The notes under the pieces are model-generated. The model made no database searches, was not told the DNA's origin, and saw nothing but the letters and a program-made list of their open reading frames with translations. From assembly GCA_905480075.1 (NCBI GenBank), contig CAJQOX010000091.1, positions 1 to 33,848 on the forward strand: a stretch of DNA of 33,848 nt, read 5' to 3'. Positions 25,140-32,880 of this stretch are shown here, piece after piece. How positions within the stretch are numbered: position 1 is the first letter of the stretch; every line of letters starts with the position of its first letter. The translations under genes were made by a program, and so were the position numbers. The stretch comes from an uncultured Aureispira sp. (GTDB taxonomy: Bacteria > Bacteroidota > Bacteroidia > Chitinophagales > Saprospiraceae).

Positions 25140-26336
25140 ATGAAATCAACTTTTATTTTTTTATTCCTCCTCTTTGTTTCTGAATTGTCTGCTGCAGATC
25201 AATGGGAACAGAAAGCTAATTTCGGTGGAATAGGCCGACATAGGGGAACCGCCTTTTCTATTGGCAATAAAGGCTATATGGGCTTCGGACATATTAACTC
25301 AGTAGTAAATATTGCTTTGGCTGATTTTTGGGAATATGACCCTGCTACAGATACCTGGACTCAGAAAGCAGATTTTGGAGGTGGTAACCGCTACCATAAT
25401 CTGGTATTTGGAGTAGGTGGGAAAGGGTATTCAGGCGTCGGAAGAGATGAAAGCAATACTTATTCTGACTTTTGGGAATACGACCCGGCTACAAATGTAT
25501 GGACTCAGTTAAATGACTATCCCGGCGGCGCTTTATTGGGGCCTTTGGCTTTTATAATTGACGATGTTGCTTATTGTGGCCTTGGAACTGGGTCAAATAC
25601 TACCTTTTACAGATACAATCAGTCAAGTGATACCTGGACTACCTTAGGGAACTTTCCTGGTCCTACAAGAAGTACCGGAGTGGCTTTTTCTATTGATGGG
25701 AAAGGATATGTAGGAACTGGCAGTGGTGCATTTGGAACCGGCAATGATTTTTGGGAATACAAACCTTCTACAGATCAGTGGTTTCAGCGTGCAAATGTTC
25801 CGGGCTTGCCAAGGCAGGGCGCTACAGGTTTTGCCTTAAACGGAAGGGGATATATTTTTTGTGGGAATGACTGGAATGAAAACTTCAAAGATGTATGGGA
25901 GTTTAATCCTGGCAGCAATACCTGGAAACAGATAGATAACTTTCCGGGTACTGCAAGGCGTTTTATGCATTCATTTGTCATTCACGATAAAGGGTATTGC
26001 GGAACAGGAACCAATGGAGTGAATTTCAACGATTTCTGGCGCTTTGATCCACAGGGTACTCCTGAAGGACAGTTTCTACGGGAATATGTTCAGGTAAATG
26101 TCTTTCCAAACCCTTCGGTTGAACATATCAACTTTGAATTACCTGCCAATATTTCAGAAAAATATTCTGATATCACTTTAAGCATCACAGAAACATCAGG
26201 AAAATTAATTCATCAGGCATTGTTGTCTGAAAATAGCTATAGATTCAACAGAGATCAGCTAAGAAACGGGGTGTATTTTTATCAGATAAGCGCCTCAGAA
26301 GAACTTATTAAATCCGGGAAATTTTTATTTCAATAA
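25140..26336 (+). CDS. Kelch-repeat protein with T9SS type A sorting domain
   Basis: 398-residue paralogue of its neighbours. The signal peptide MKSTFIFLFLLFVSELSAA is followed by six kelch blades (about 22-305; 'FWEYDPATDTWTQKADFGGG', 'FWEYDPATNVWTQLNDYPGG', 'FWEYKPSTDQWFQRANVPG', 'VWEFNPGSNTWKQIDNFPG'). A complete T9SS type A domain starts near 'QVNVFPNPSVEHINFELP' and ends 'NGVYFYQISASEELIKSGKFLFQ'. Twelve bases after the previous stop and 3 bases before the next start, so clearly in the same operon. Expected on the cell surface or outside. The ligand is unknown. Confidence 0.94.
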   Translation: MKSTFIFLFLLFVSELSAADQWEQKANFGGIGRHRGTAFSIGNKGYMGFGHINSVVNIALADFWEYDPATDTWTQKADFGGGNRYHNLVFGVGGKGYSGVGRDESNTYSDFWEYDPATNVWTQLNDYPGGALLGPLAFIIDDVAYCGLGTGSNTTFYRYNQSSDTWTTLGNFPGPTRSTGVAFSIDGKGYVGTGSGAFGTGNDFWEYKPSTDQWFQRANVPGLPRQGATGFALNGRGYIFCGNDWNENFKDVWEFNPGSNTWKQIDNFPGTARRFMHSFVIHDKGYCGTGTNGVNFNDFWRFDPQGTPEGQFLREYVQVNVFPNPSVEHINFELPANISEKYSDITLSITETSGKLIHQALLSENSYRFNRDQLRNGVYFYQISASEELIKSGKFLFQ

Positions 26337-26339
26337 ATT

Positions 26340-27302
26340 ATGAAAAATTACTTATACTTATTCGTTTTACTGATATTCTGCTCCCCCTGTTTCGGGCAAA
26401 GCGGAAATTTATGGTCAAAAACCGACGACTTCGGTGACGGACAACGCGAAAGGGCCGTAGGATTTACACTCAGGGGAAGGGGCTATGTAAGTTGTGGCCT
26501 TGATACTGCCGATCAGGTCAGAAATGATCTGTGGGAATTTGACCCTGCCTCTGCAAGCTGGACACAAAAAGCCAGTCTTCCGGCAGTTGGACGCAGAAAT
26601 GCTGTCAGCTTCGTTATTGGAGATTTTGCCTATGTAGGAACAGGAGTTGATCATGCAGCGGCTCCTATGGGAAATATTCTCAGGGATTTTTGGAAATATG
26701 ACCCTTTCTCTAACAGCTGGTCTGCTATTCCTGATTATCCGGGAGGGGGGTCCGGTGGCGTTTATTTTGCAACCGCATTTTCTATTGATGGAAAGGGCTA
26801 TGTTTGTGGAGGTAAAAGAGCTCCTGATACCTATTCTGCCAGTCTTTATGAATACAAACCTTCCGCCAATCAATGGAGTCCTAGGGCAAGCTTTCCCGGA
26901 GGTCCACGATATCAGCTTGCCTCTGTTGTGGGAGGAAACAAAGCTTATTTAGGATTTGGTACAGACGAGGATATTCACCGCAGAGATTGGTGGGAATACC
27001 ATCCCGGTACTAATATCTGGACACAAAAGGGAGATTTTCCTAATACCGGTAGAGCAAACCTGGTTACTTTTACCATTAACGGTAGGCCACATGTAGGAAT
27101 GGGGTCGGACGGTGGATATAAAAATGATCTTTGGGAATATGCCCCTTCAAATGATACCTGGATAATAAGAAGAAACTTTCCGGTATCCGGACGAAAATAT
27201 TCCGCTTGTTTTGTTATCAATAACAGGGCTTATGTAGGTTTGGGGAAGGCAGCTACAGGTTCTAAAAGAAGCTTTTATGTCTATTTGCCTTATGGGGAAT
27301 AA
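26340..27302 (+). CDS. Kelch-repeat protein lacking a sorting domain
   Basis: 320-residue kelch protein with signal peptide MKNYLYLFVLLIFCSPCFGQ and six blades ('LWEFDPASASWTQKASLPAVG', 'FWKYDPFSNSWSAIPDYPGG', 'LYEYKPSANQWSPRASFPGG', 'WWEYHPGTNIWTQKGDFPN', 'LWEYAPSNDTWIIRRNFPVSG'). Unlike its three paralogues it stops right after the last blade ('SFYVYLPYGE'), with no C-terminal sorting domain, so it should be left in the periplasm unless another protein carries it. The 50 bp before the next gene show no remnant of a sorting domain. Starts 3 bases after the previous stop. Confidence 0.93.
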   Translation: MKNYLYLFVLLIFCSPCFGQSGNLWSKTDDFGDGQRERAVGFTLRGRGYVSCGLDTADQVRNDLWEFDPASASWTQKASLPAVGRRNAVSFVIGDFAYVGTGVDHAAAPMGNILRDFWKYDPFSNSWSAIPDYPGGGSGGVYFATAFSIDGKGYVCGGKRAPDTYSASLYEYKPSANQWSPRASFPGGPRYQLASVVGGNKAYLGFGTDEDIHRRDWWEYHPGTNIWTQKGDFPNTGRANLVTFTINGRPHVGMGSDGGYKNDLWEYAPSNDTWIIRRNFPVSGRKYSACFVINNRAYVGLGKAATGSKRSFYVYLPYGE

Positions 27303-27352
27303 CTTAATTGAGTTTTTAAATTCAGACACAAAAATTATTAATTATTTGTAAT

Positions 27353-28591
27353 ATGAAACAGTCAAAATTACTACTATTTCTTGCCGCTTTTATTTTTTCC
27401 GCCAATGCTTTCTCACAGGATGTATGGACAATGCGTGATTCTGTGAACGGCCCGGGGAAAAGTGCCTCTACTGCATTTTCAATAGGATTGAAGGGTTTTA
27501 TAGGCTTTGGGTTGGCAGATAACGGATACAAAAGAAGTTTATATGCCTATGACCCTATTCAGGATGATTGGGACAAAATGGAAAGCCTGGGTGGAATAAG
27601 TGGTGGTGGTCTCGAACGGGTTTCCCCGGTTTCGTTTGTCATTAACGGAAAGGCCTATGTTGGTCTTGGAAATGGCAATAATCCTTATTTTAAAGATTTG
27701 TGGGAATATGACCCTGCTACTAATTCATGGACTCAAAAAGCTGATTTCGCCGGAACCGCCCGTCGGCAGGCGGTGGCCTTTGCTATTGACAGCCTTGCCT
27801 ATGCAGGAACCGGACTTGATGCCAATGGTTATACTTCTGATTTCTGGAAATACAGCCCTGCTACCAATTCATGGTCCTCTGTTGCCGCCTTTGGCGGGGG
27901 TAACAGAAAACAGGCTGTAGGTTTTGCATTGGATGACAAAGGCTATGTTGGAACAGGTGACAATGGTTCTTTTTCTAAAGATTTCTGGCAATATGATCCT
28001 GTTGCGGATTCCTGGACAGCAATTGCTGATTTTCCGGGGACTCCAAGGTATGCGGCTACGGCAATTGCAGCTTATCCTGATGCCATTGTAGGCTTGGGCT
28101 ATGATAACACCCTGGAGTTTGTAGCAGATCTATGGCGTTATAATGCTATTACTGATACATGGGTGCAACTGGCGGATTTCCCCGGTGGTGCACGGTCTAA
28201 TGCTGTTGGGTTTGTTATTCAGCGACATGCTTATTTGGGTTGTGGATATAGTAGTAATGGTGATTATCTTGATGATTTTTACGAATATGGAAGCCTTATC
28301 AGTGTAGATAAAATTGAAGGAGAACAGAACCTCTCAAGTACGGTATTCCCTAATCCTGTTTCTTCAGAATGTATTATCGGAATTGATGGAATTCACAACA
28401 AAGAACTATCTTTGGATATTCATAACCTAACCGGGCAAACTGTTACTTCCAGGTTTGGAATTAAACAGGTGGATTATCATAACCCAAGGTTTCGGTTAAC
28501 TACCTCTAACAACCCTGAGGGGCTCTACTTTTACAGTATAAAGGAACAGGGAAAACTATTAAGAAGCGGACAATTTACAATTTCTGAATAA
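27353..28591 (+). CDS. Kelch-repeat protein with T9SS type A sorting domain
   Basis: 412-residue kelch paralogue. Signal peptide MKQSKLLLFLAAFIFSANAFSQ, then six blades (about 22-310; 'LWEYDPATNSWTQKADFAG', 'FWKYSPATNSWSSVAAFGGG', 'FWQYDPVADSWTAIADFPG', 'LWRYNAITDTWVQLADFPGG'). A T9SS type A domain follows, from 'SSTVFPNPVSSECIIGI' to 'EGLYFYSIKEQGKLLRSGQFTISE'. Its stop shares one base with the ATG of the DUF4907-type lipoprotein (TAATG), so translation is probably coupled. Confidence 0.94.
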   Translation: MKQSKLLLFLAAFIFSANAFSQDVWTMRDSVNGPGKSASTAFSIGLKGFIGFGLADNGYKRSLYAYDPIQDDWDKMESLGGISGGGLERVSPVSFVINGKAYVGLGNGNNPYFKDLWEYDPATNSWTQKADFAGTARRQAVAFAIDSLAYAGTGLDANGYTSDFWKYSPATNSWSSVAAFGGGNRKQAVGFALDDKGYVGTGDNGSFSKDFWQYDPVADSWTAIADFPGTPRYAATAIAAYPDAIVGLGYDNTLEFVADLWRYNAITDTWVQLADFPGGARSNAVGFVIQRHAYLGCGYSSNGDYLDDFYEYGSLISVDKIEGEQNLSSTVFPNPVSSECIIGIDGIHNKELSLDIHNLTGQTVTSRFGIKQVDYHNPRFRLTTSNNPEGLYFYSIKEQGKLLRSGQFTISE

Positions 28592-28956
28592 TGACAGTCA
28601 GGTACATTTATTTTATTTTATTTATCGCTATGCTTTTTTCCTGTACAGAAGAAATTCCTGTACAAGATAATCCTGCAGATACTACAGGAAAAGAATCTCC
28701 TGTCGTGGTGACTACTCCTGCAAATGTTCTGACAGTGGAAACAATGAATAGTGAAAACGGATGGGGATATAACATTCTCAAGGATGGCAAGCCTTTTATA
28801 CGTCAGGCCAATATTCCTTCTATTCCCGGAAATAAGGGCTTTGATTCTGAAGAAAAGGCAAAAACGGTGGGGAATTTTATACTATTTAAGATTCAGAACG
28901 GGATTATGCCGCCTTCCACGAACAGAACAGAACTCGATAGCCTGGGAGTTCTCTGA
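28591..28956 (+). CDS. DUF4907-type lipoprotein
   Basis: 121-residue predicted lipoprotein: signal peptide MTVRYIYFILFIAMLFSC with C18 in a lipobox. The domain 'WGYNILKDGKPFIRQANIPSIPGNKGF' ... 'FILFKIQNGIMPPSTNRTELDSLGVL' matches my recollection of DUF4907, a Bacteroidota family of unknown function often found beside kelch genes. Last gene of the operon, overlapping the preceding stop by one base. It may be a membrane-anchored partner of the secreted kelch proteins; this is inference from position. No terminator was seen directly after it. Confidence 0.85.
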   Translation: MTVRYIYFILFIAMLFSCTEEIPVQDNPADTTGKESPVVVTTPANVLTVETMNSENGWGYNILKDGKPFIRQANIPSIPGNKGFDSEEKAKTVGNFILFKIQNGIMPPSTNRTELDSLGVL

Positions 28957-28974
28957 AGTATTTGGATAAATTAT

Positions 28975-29005
28975 TTTGCATTATTCTTTTAATCCTTCAT
29001 CTTTG
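28975..29005 (+). promoter_or_regulatory. Promoter for the GT-C-like gene
   Basis: TTTG (28975-28978), 19-bp spacer, CATCTTTG (28998-29005, one mismatch to TAnnTTTG). It lies 48 bp before the ATG at 29054 and suggests that gene is transcribed apart from the kelch operon. Confidence 0.55.
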
Positions 29006-29053
29006 GATCAGTAAATTTATGTAATCAGGCAAAATTAAACATCATCCTTCAGT

Positions 29054-31411
29054 ATGGATAAGACAAAAAGCAACAGGATTTACAACATTCTGCTAGTATT
29101 GTGTTCCTCTGTATTTCTCCTATACTTTTATGGACCTGTCCTCTTCTCTCCCAACGATTTTTTGTTTACTACTTATGGAGATGGCTTTAGTCAATATTTC
29201 AATTTTACCTATTATATAAAACACAACCCCGGGTATTTTGACTTTACAGGTACAAACTATCCTTATGGTGAGCATTATTTCTTTTCTGACGGACAACCTT
29301 TTTTTGCTGCATTTCTCAAAACACTATATGGGGTTTTTCCTTTTATTGGTGATTACACTATAGGGATATTGAATTTCTTTGCCTTATTCTCACTGTGGGC
29401 AACCCCTTTATTATTGTTTTCTATACTTCGTCGTACAGGGGTTCATCCTCTGTTGGGAATATTTGGTGCTATAGGGATTACGGCTCTAGAACCGCAGGTT
29501 TTCAGGATGTTGTCCCATTTTTCACTTTCATACAGTTGTGCCATTCCACTCACATTATATTTAATGATGCGGGTTGCAGAACAGAAAAGAGTAGCACTTT
29601 GGGGGTTATTACTGATGCTATCCAATACAATCTGGATTTTTACGCACCCTTACCTAGGGCTGATGTGTTGTTTGCTGACAGGTTCAGTATGGTTTTTTCA
29701 CAGTTTATGGAACTTCAAAAAACTTCTGAAGAGTATAAAAAATTATATTTTCCCTTTACTCACAGTACTCCTTCCTGTACTTGTTTTTCAGACGGTAGTT
29801 AAACTTACTGATACACATACTGATAAGTCCGGAAACGTTTACGGAATTTTCACTTTTTGTGGTGAACCGGATGATGTCTTTATCCCAAATCATCCTCCTC
29901 TGAAGCCTGTTGTTGACTCGATGTTAAACAGCCCTTTTGAACAGAATTGGGAGGGCTGGTCCTATGTAGGGCTGACCACTATTCTGACATTTTTACTGGC
30001 TGCTTTGGTATGGCTTTTTATGAAAATACGCAGGAAACCCACCTCATCAGCAAAGTCTGTGCAACCTTTGGTCTGGATCGCCTTCTGTGCCTCTGTTCCT
30101 CTATTGTTTTTATCCTGGGCATTGCCTTTCAGGTTTTTTCCTGATATGCTGGATTATGTTACAATAATAAAGCAGTTTCGTTCTTTGGGACGCTTTGCAT
30201 GGCCTTTTTATTATGTTTCCACTATTTGCAGTATTTACCTGATCAATATAGCTTTTCATTATCTGGAAAGTAAAAATCAAAAAATACTGGCATTTCTTAT
30301 TATCATTCCGGGGCCTCTGTTGTATTGTATTGAGGGCTATGAACCACACCGGGAAGTATCAACAACAATCTCAGGTTGTTCCAATTTATTCTCAGAAGAA
30401 TTTCGTCCGGAGATTTATAAAAAAGGATTTGCAGAAATAGACCCCGATAAATATCAGGCAATACTTCCCCTGCCTTATTTTTATCAGGGGTCGGGTAATT
30501 TCTTTAAAAGACCTAAAGGGGGGAGTATGCATATGGCAATGCTTAGCTCTGCCTATCTTGGATTGCCTACAATGAGTGCTATCTGTGCAAGAGGCGATGT
30601 ATGGGAAAGTCGCAACCTTCTTCAAATTATTTCTGCTCCTTTTTACAATAAAAAAATTGCTGCAGATATGCCTTCCGACAAACCTGTATTAATAGCCCGT
30701 TCAAATAAATATGAACCTGTGTCTCATTGGGAACAATGGATTCTCGACAGAAGTCGCTTCATTGTATCCGATGAGGATGGCCATAGTTTTTATGAGTTAA
30801 AAATCAATGATTTATTTGATAATCAATGTAATAATATCCTCAAGGAGTTTGAAGAGCGCAGACCTTCACTCTTTAAAAAGAACGGTTGGCTGCTACAGGA
30901 TAGTACTGCTTACATTGTACATGAAGATTTTGATAGTCTCGAGTCTATACATACTTTCAGAGGCGCAGGAGCTTTTGACTGTCCGAAAACAGGTAGTCAT
31001 ATGATTAAGGAATTTGCAACTTCACCTGAAAATGAATTCTCCGATCAGGAATATCATATGAGAGTCTGGGTTTATAACGGTGAGATGGATGTTATGAACT
31101 ATGTCTTTTTTGTTACAAAAGGCTTTGATGGTACGGCCTTGCACGACCTTAATGTCAGCAGACCCGATGAAGCAACTACTATAAATGGCGACTGGTCGTT
31201 AATAGAATTCAGCTTTGTGGCTCCTGCCGGGAAATACCAAAATATTCAAATCAGTTCCTACAGCAGTCTCGACTCAAAGCTAAGGATCTATATAGATGAC
31301 CTGGTGGTTTACACCAAGCCCGGATCCGTTTATAAGGTTATAGAAAGCGAAGATGGGAAGGTAAAAGAATTGATTTATAACGGACATCAGATTATCAGAC
31401 AACCTGAGTAA
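29054..31411 (+). CDS. Large multi-pass membrane protein, GT-C glycosyltransferase-like
   Basis: 785-residue protein. Residues 1 to about 430 contain roughly ten transmembrane helices. After the first helix comes a loop with 'TTYGDGFSQYFNF' (D43), comparable to the acidic catalytic loop of GT-C glycosyltransferases that use polyprenyl-phosphate sugars. Residues from about 430 on are soluble and include a mixed domain ('KYQAILPLPYFYQGSGNFF') and a C-terminal beta sandwich (about 620-770; 'FRGAGAFDC', 'YHMRVWVYNGEMDVMNY', 'KLRIYIDDLVVYTKP') resembling carbohydrate-binding modules. A cell-envelope sugar-transfer role is plausible but unproven; YfhO-like proteins are an alternative. Own promoter upstream, terminator downstream. 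Confidence 0.8.
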   Translation: MDKTKSNRIYNILLVLCSSVFLLYFYGPVLFSPNDFLFTTYGDGFSQYFNFTYYIKHNPGYFDFTGTNYPYGEHYFFSDGQPFFAAFLKTLYGVFPFIGDYTIGILNFFALFSLWATPLLLFSILRRTGVHPLLGIFGAIGITALEPQVFRMLSHFSLSYSCAIPLTLYLMMRVAEQKRVALWGLLLMLSNTIWIFTHPYLGLMCCLLTGSVWFFHSLWNFKKLLKSIKNYIFPLLTVLLPVLVFQTVVKLTDTHTDKSGNVYGIFTFCGEPDDVFIPNHPPLKPVVDSMLNSPFEQNWEGWSYVGLTTILTFLLAALVWLFMKIRRKPTSSAKSVQPLVWIAFCASVPLLFLSWALPFRFFPDMLDYVTIIKQFRSLGRFAWPFYYVSTICSIYLINIAFHYLESKNQKILAFLIIIPGPLLYCIEGYEPHREVSTTISGCSNLFSEEFRPEIYKKGFAEIDPDKYQAILPLPYFYQGSGNFFKRPKGGSMHMAMLSSAYLGLPTMSAICARGDVWESRNLLQIISAPFYNKKIAADMPSDKPVLIARSNKYEPVSHWEQWILDRSRFIVSDEDGHSFYELKINDLFDNQCNNILKEFEERRPSLFKKNGWLLQDSTAYIVHEDFDSLESIHTFRGAGAFDCPKTGSHMIKEFATSPENEFSDQEYHMRVWVYNGEMDVMNYVFFVTKGFDGTALHDLNVSRPDEATTINGDWSLIEFSFVAPAGKYQNIQISSYSSLDSKLRIYIDDLVVYTKPGSVYKVIESEDGKVKELIYNGHQIIRQPE

Positions 31412-31434
31412 GAATCTGAAACTACCTGTTTCGA

Positions 31435-31455
31435 TATCAGTTATTTTAACTGATA
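31435..31455. other. Hairpin downstream of the GT-C-like gene
   Basis: Perfect 9-bp stem TATCAGTTA (31435-31443) / TAACTGATA (31447-31455) with loop TTT. A smaller hairpin GAAAC-TACCT-GTTTC directly precedes it. No T-tract; the true terminator is probably the next hairpin at 31485. Confidence 0.5.
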
Positions 31456-31484
31456 GTAAGCAGGATGAAAATTCATTAAAATTT

Positions 31485-31510
31485 AGAAAGATATGTCAAT
31501 CTTTCTTTTT
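31485..31510 (+). terminator. Intrinsic terminator after the GT-C-like gene
   Basis: AGAAAGAT (31485-31492), loop ATGTCA, ATCTTTCT (31499-31506), then TTTT. Perfect 8-bp stem with a T-tract, 74 bases after the stop. Confidence 0.75.
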
Positions 31511-31710
31511 AATTTAAGCTCCTTCTTCCTCTTCTTTTTTATATAAAATCAATTAAAAGAAGTATTTTATTGATCAATAGTCATAAAATAGCATATAGAT
31601 TAGCAGTATTTTATACTTTTTGGTACTTTAGTGGCTATATTTAATAGTCTATATTTTTATACAATGTTGTATGCTCAAAATCAGTATAGAAAAAGTAAAT
31701 TTTCAAATAA

Positions 31711-32040
31711 ATGAAACCTAGAATTTTATTGTTGGGGAAGAATGAGGATAGTTTAGATTTGTTGGAAAAAAACCTTTCCAAATATAAGCAATCGATCATT
31801 AAAGTTAATTCGGAGACCAAAACTACTGAACTTCTCAATCAGAACAAAAAAGATCTAATAATTATAGATACAAGCTTTACCCTTCAGGAACGGAAAAAAT
31901 TATTGGTGAAAATTAATACCATCAATAGAAAAGCTGCTTTTCATCTTGTCGGCAGACAGGATACAAGTGCCGTTCAGGATATGTTGTCTTTTGTAAAGGA
32001 TAATCTTAATGAATTCAATCAGGTTTCTGTGGGAAAGTAA
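31711..32040 (+). CDS. Pseudo-receiver (CheY-like) domain; probable N-terminal part of a frameshift gene
   Basis: 109-residue ORF resembling a response-regulator receiver: 'RILLLGKNEDSLDLLEKNL' as first strand and helix, and 'KKDLIIIDTSF' with D53 in the phospho-acceptor position. The acidic pair normally after strand 1 is replaced by G-K-N, and the switch Thr and conserved Lys are not seen, so it is probably non-phosphorylated. It ends at a TAA (32038-32040) directly after GGGAAAG. Reading continues without a stop in the -1 frame for 255 more residues, and the downstream ORF lacks a proper start codon. The two may form one 364-residue protein. An ATACAA-TG-TTGTAT dyad lies about 40 bp upstream (31659-31672). 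Confidence 0.7.
   Translation: MKPRILLLGKNEDSLDLLEKNLSKYKQSIIKVNSETKTTELLNQNKKDLIIIDTSFTLQERKKLLVKINTINRKAAFHLVGRQDTSAVQDMLSFVKDNLNEFNQVSVGK
32031..32037 (+). other. Candidate -1 ribosomal frameshift site (GGGAAAG)
   Basis: The heptamer is phased as G-GGA-AAG in the frame of the upstream ORF, followed at once by TAA. It fits the X-XXY-YYZ rule for tandem -1 slippage (GGA to GGG, AAG to AAA). An AGG lies 8-10 bases upstream; no strong downstream hairpin was found. Confidence 0.5.
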
Positions 32041-32804
32041 ATGAGCATACAACAGCCACATCTAAAAAACCAGGTAAACTAAGATATTTATTATTATTTC
32101 TTTCGAAAATTAAAAATATCACGAAAGCAAAAAAATACGTTTTTGATTTTTTTGTAATATTTATTAGTATAACTTCTTCCTTCGCATTAACAGAATTTGC
32201 CAAGAAAAGACTGCACAGAATAGAAACCGTAACGGCATTAAAAGCTGTTGCGGCTGATTTGGTTATTGATACTTCGAACTATTCTAAAATAATAAATAAA
32301 CTTACCAATGTAGAACCCGTATTGCTTGAAGCAATGAACAGAAATGTTCAGGCAGACAGTCTGGAAAAAATGAAAAAATTATTGGAAGCATTAAGGGCTT
32401 ATCACGGCATTGGTGTTCAGAAATATGGATATCATTACCTTTCCAATAATATTCGTAATCCTAAAATTCATGTCAAGGGGCTGCTTCATTATATAGGAAT
32501 GTACCACGAGACAACAAGTAAGGATGGAAACTTTGGAGGATTCAATAAGGATTATTATGATATTTCTTTTGAAAACCACAAAAAACTATTTGAGTATTTT
32601 CCAAATTATCTGCACCCTGATACTGCTGTCGCAAATCAGGCTATTCTTGATGGTGCAGATGCCTTCCTCGAATCTAATTATTGGAAAGCAAGGATAAGTC
32701 TGACCTACAGACAGATACACAAGTATAACCTGCCTGTTTATCTTCATACTAAAGAATTATGTGTAAAGATTCTTAATAAGATAAAAGAGGAAATACAGTA
32801 TTAA
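32037..32804 (+). CDS. Membrane-anchored domain, probably translated by -1 frameshift
   Basis: Open frame of 255 residues after the candidate shift point: a basic cytoplasmic stretch ('VNEHTTATSKKPGKLRYLLL', then 'FLSKIKNITKAKK'), a transmembrane helix ('YVFDFFVIFISITSSFALTEF'), and about 200 residues probably in the periplasm, rich in His and Tyr ('YHGIGVQKYGYHYLSNNIRNP', 'HVKGLLHYIGMYHETT'). Family not recognised. There is no ATG or GTG in frame from the upstream stop (TGA 32010-32012) onward until well inside the domain. The first TTG (32259) would remove the anchor even though the sequence before it looks coding. Either a programmed -1 shift joins it to the pseudo-receiver, or an indel split a gene. 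Confidence 0.65.
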   Translation, partial: VNEHTTATSKKPGKLRYLLLFLSKIKNITKAKKYVFDFFVIFISITSSFALTEFAKKRLHRIETVTALKAVAADLVIDTSNYSKIINKLTNVEPVLLEAMNRNVQADSLEKMKKLLEALRAYHGIGVQKYGYHYLSNNIRNPKIHVKGLLHYIGMYHETTSKDGNFGGFNKDYYDISFENHKKLFEYFPNYLHPDTAVANQAILDGADAFLESNYWKARISLTYRQIHKYNLPVYLHTKELCVKILNKIKEEIQY

Positions 32805-32880
32805 CTATCTGAATCGGGTATTTACTTAAATGAGGCTTCCCGTTCTATTTCTTTTGTTCTTTTTGTCTAAACCGGAATAC

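Noticed and set aside
32041-32082. ATG right after the stop codon (TAAATG) as a re-initiation site
   Set aside because: It gives only 13 residues before a stop and is not in the frame of the downstream membrane domain.
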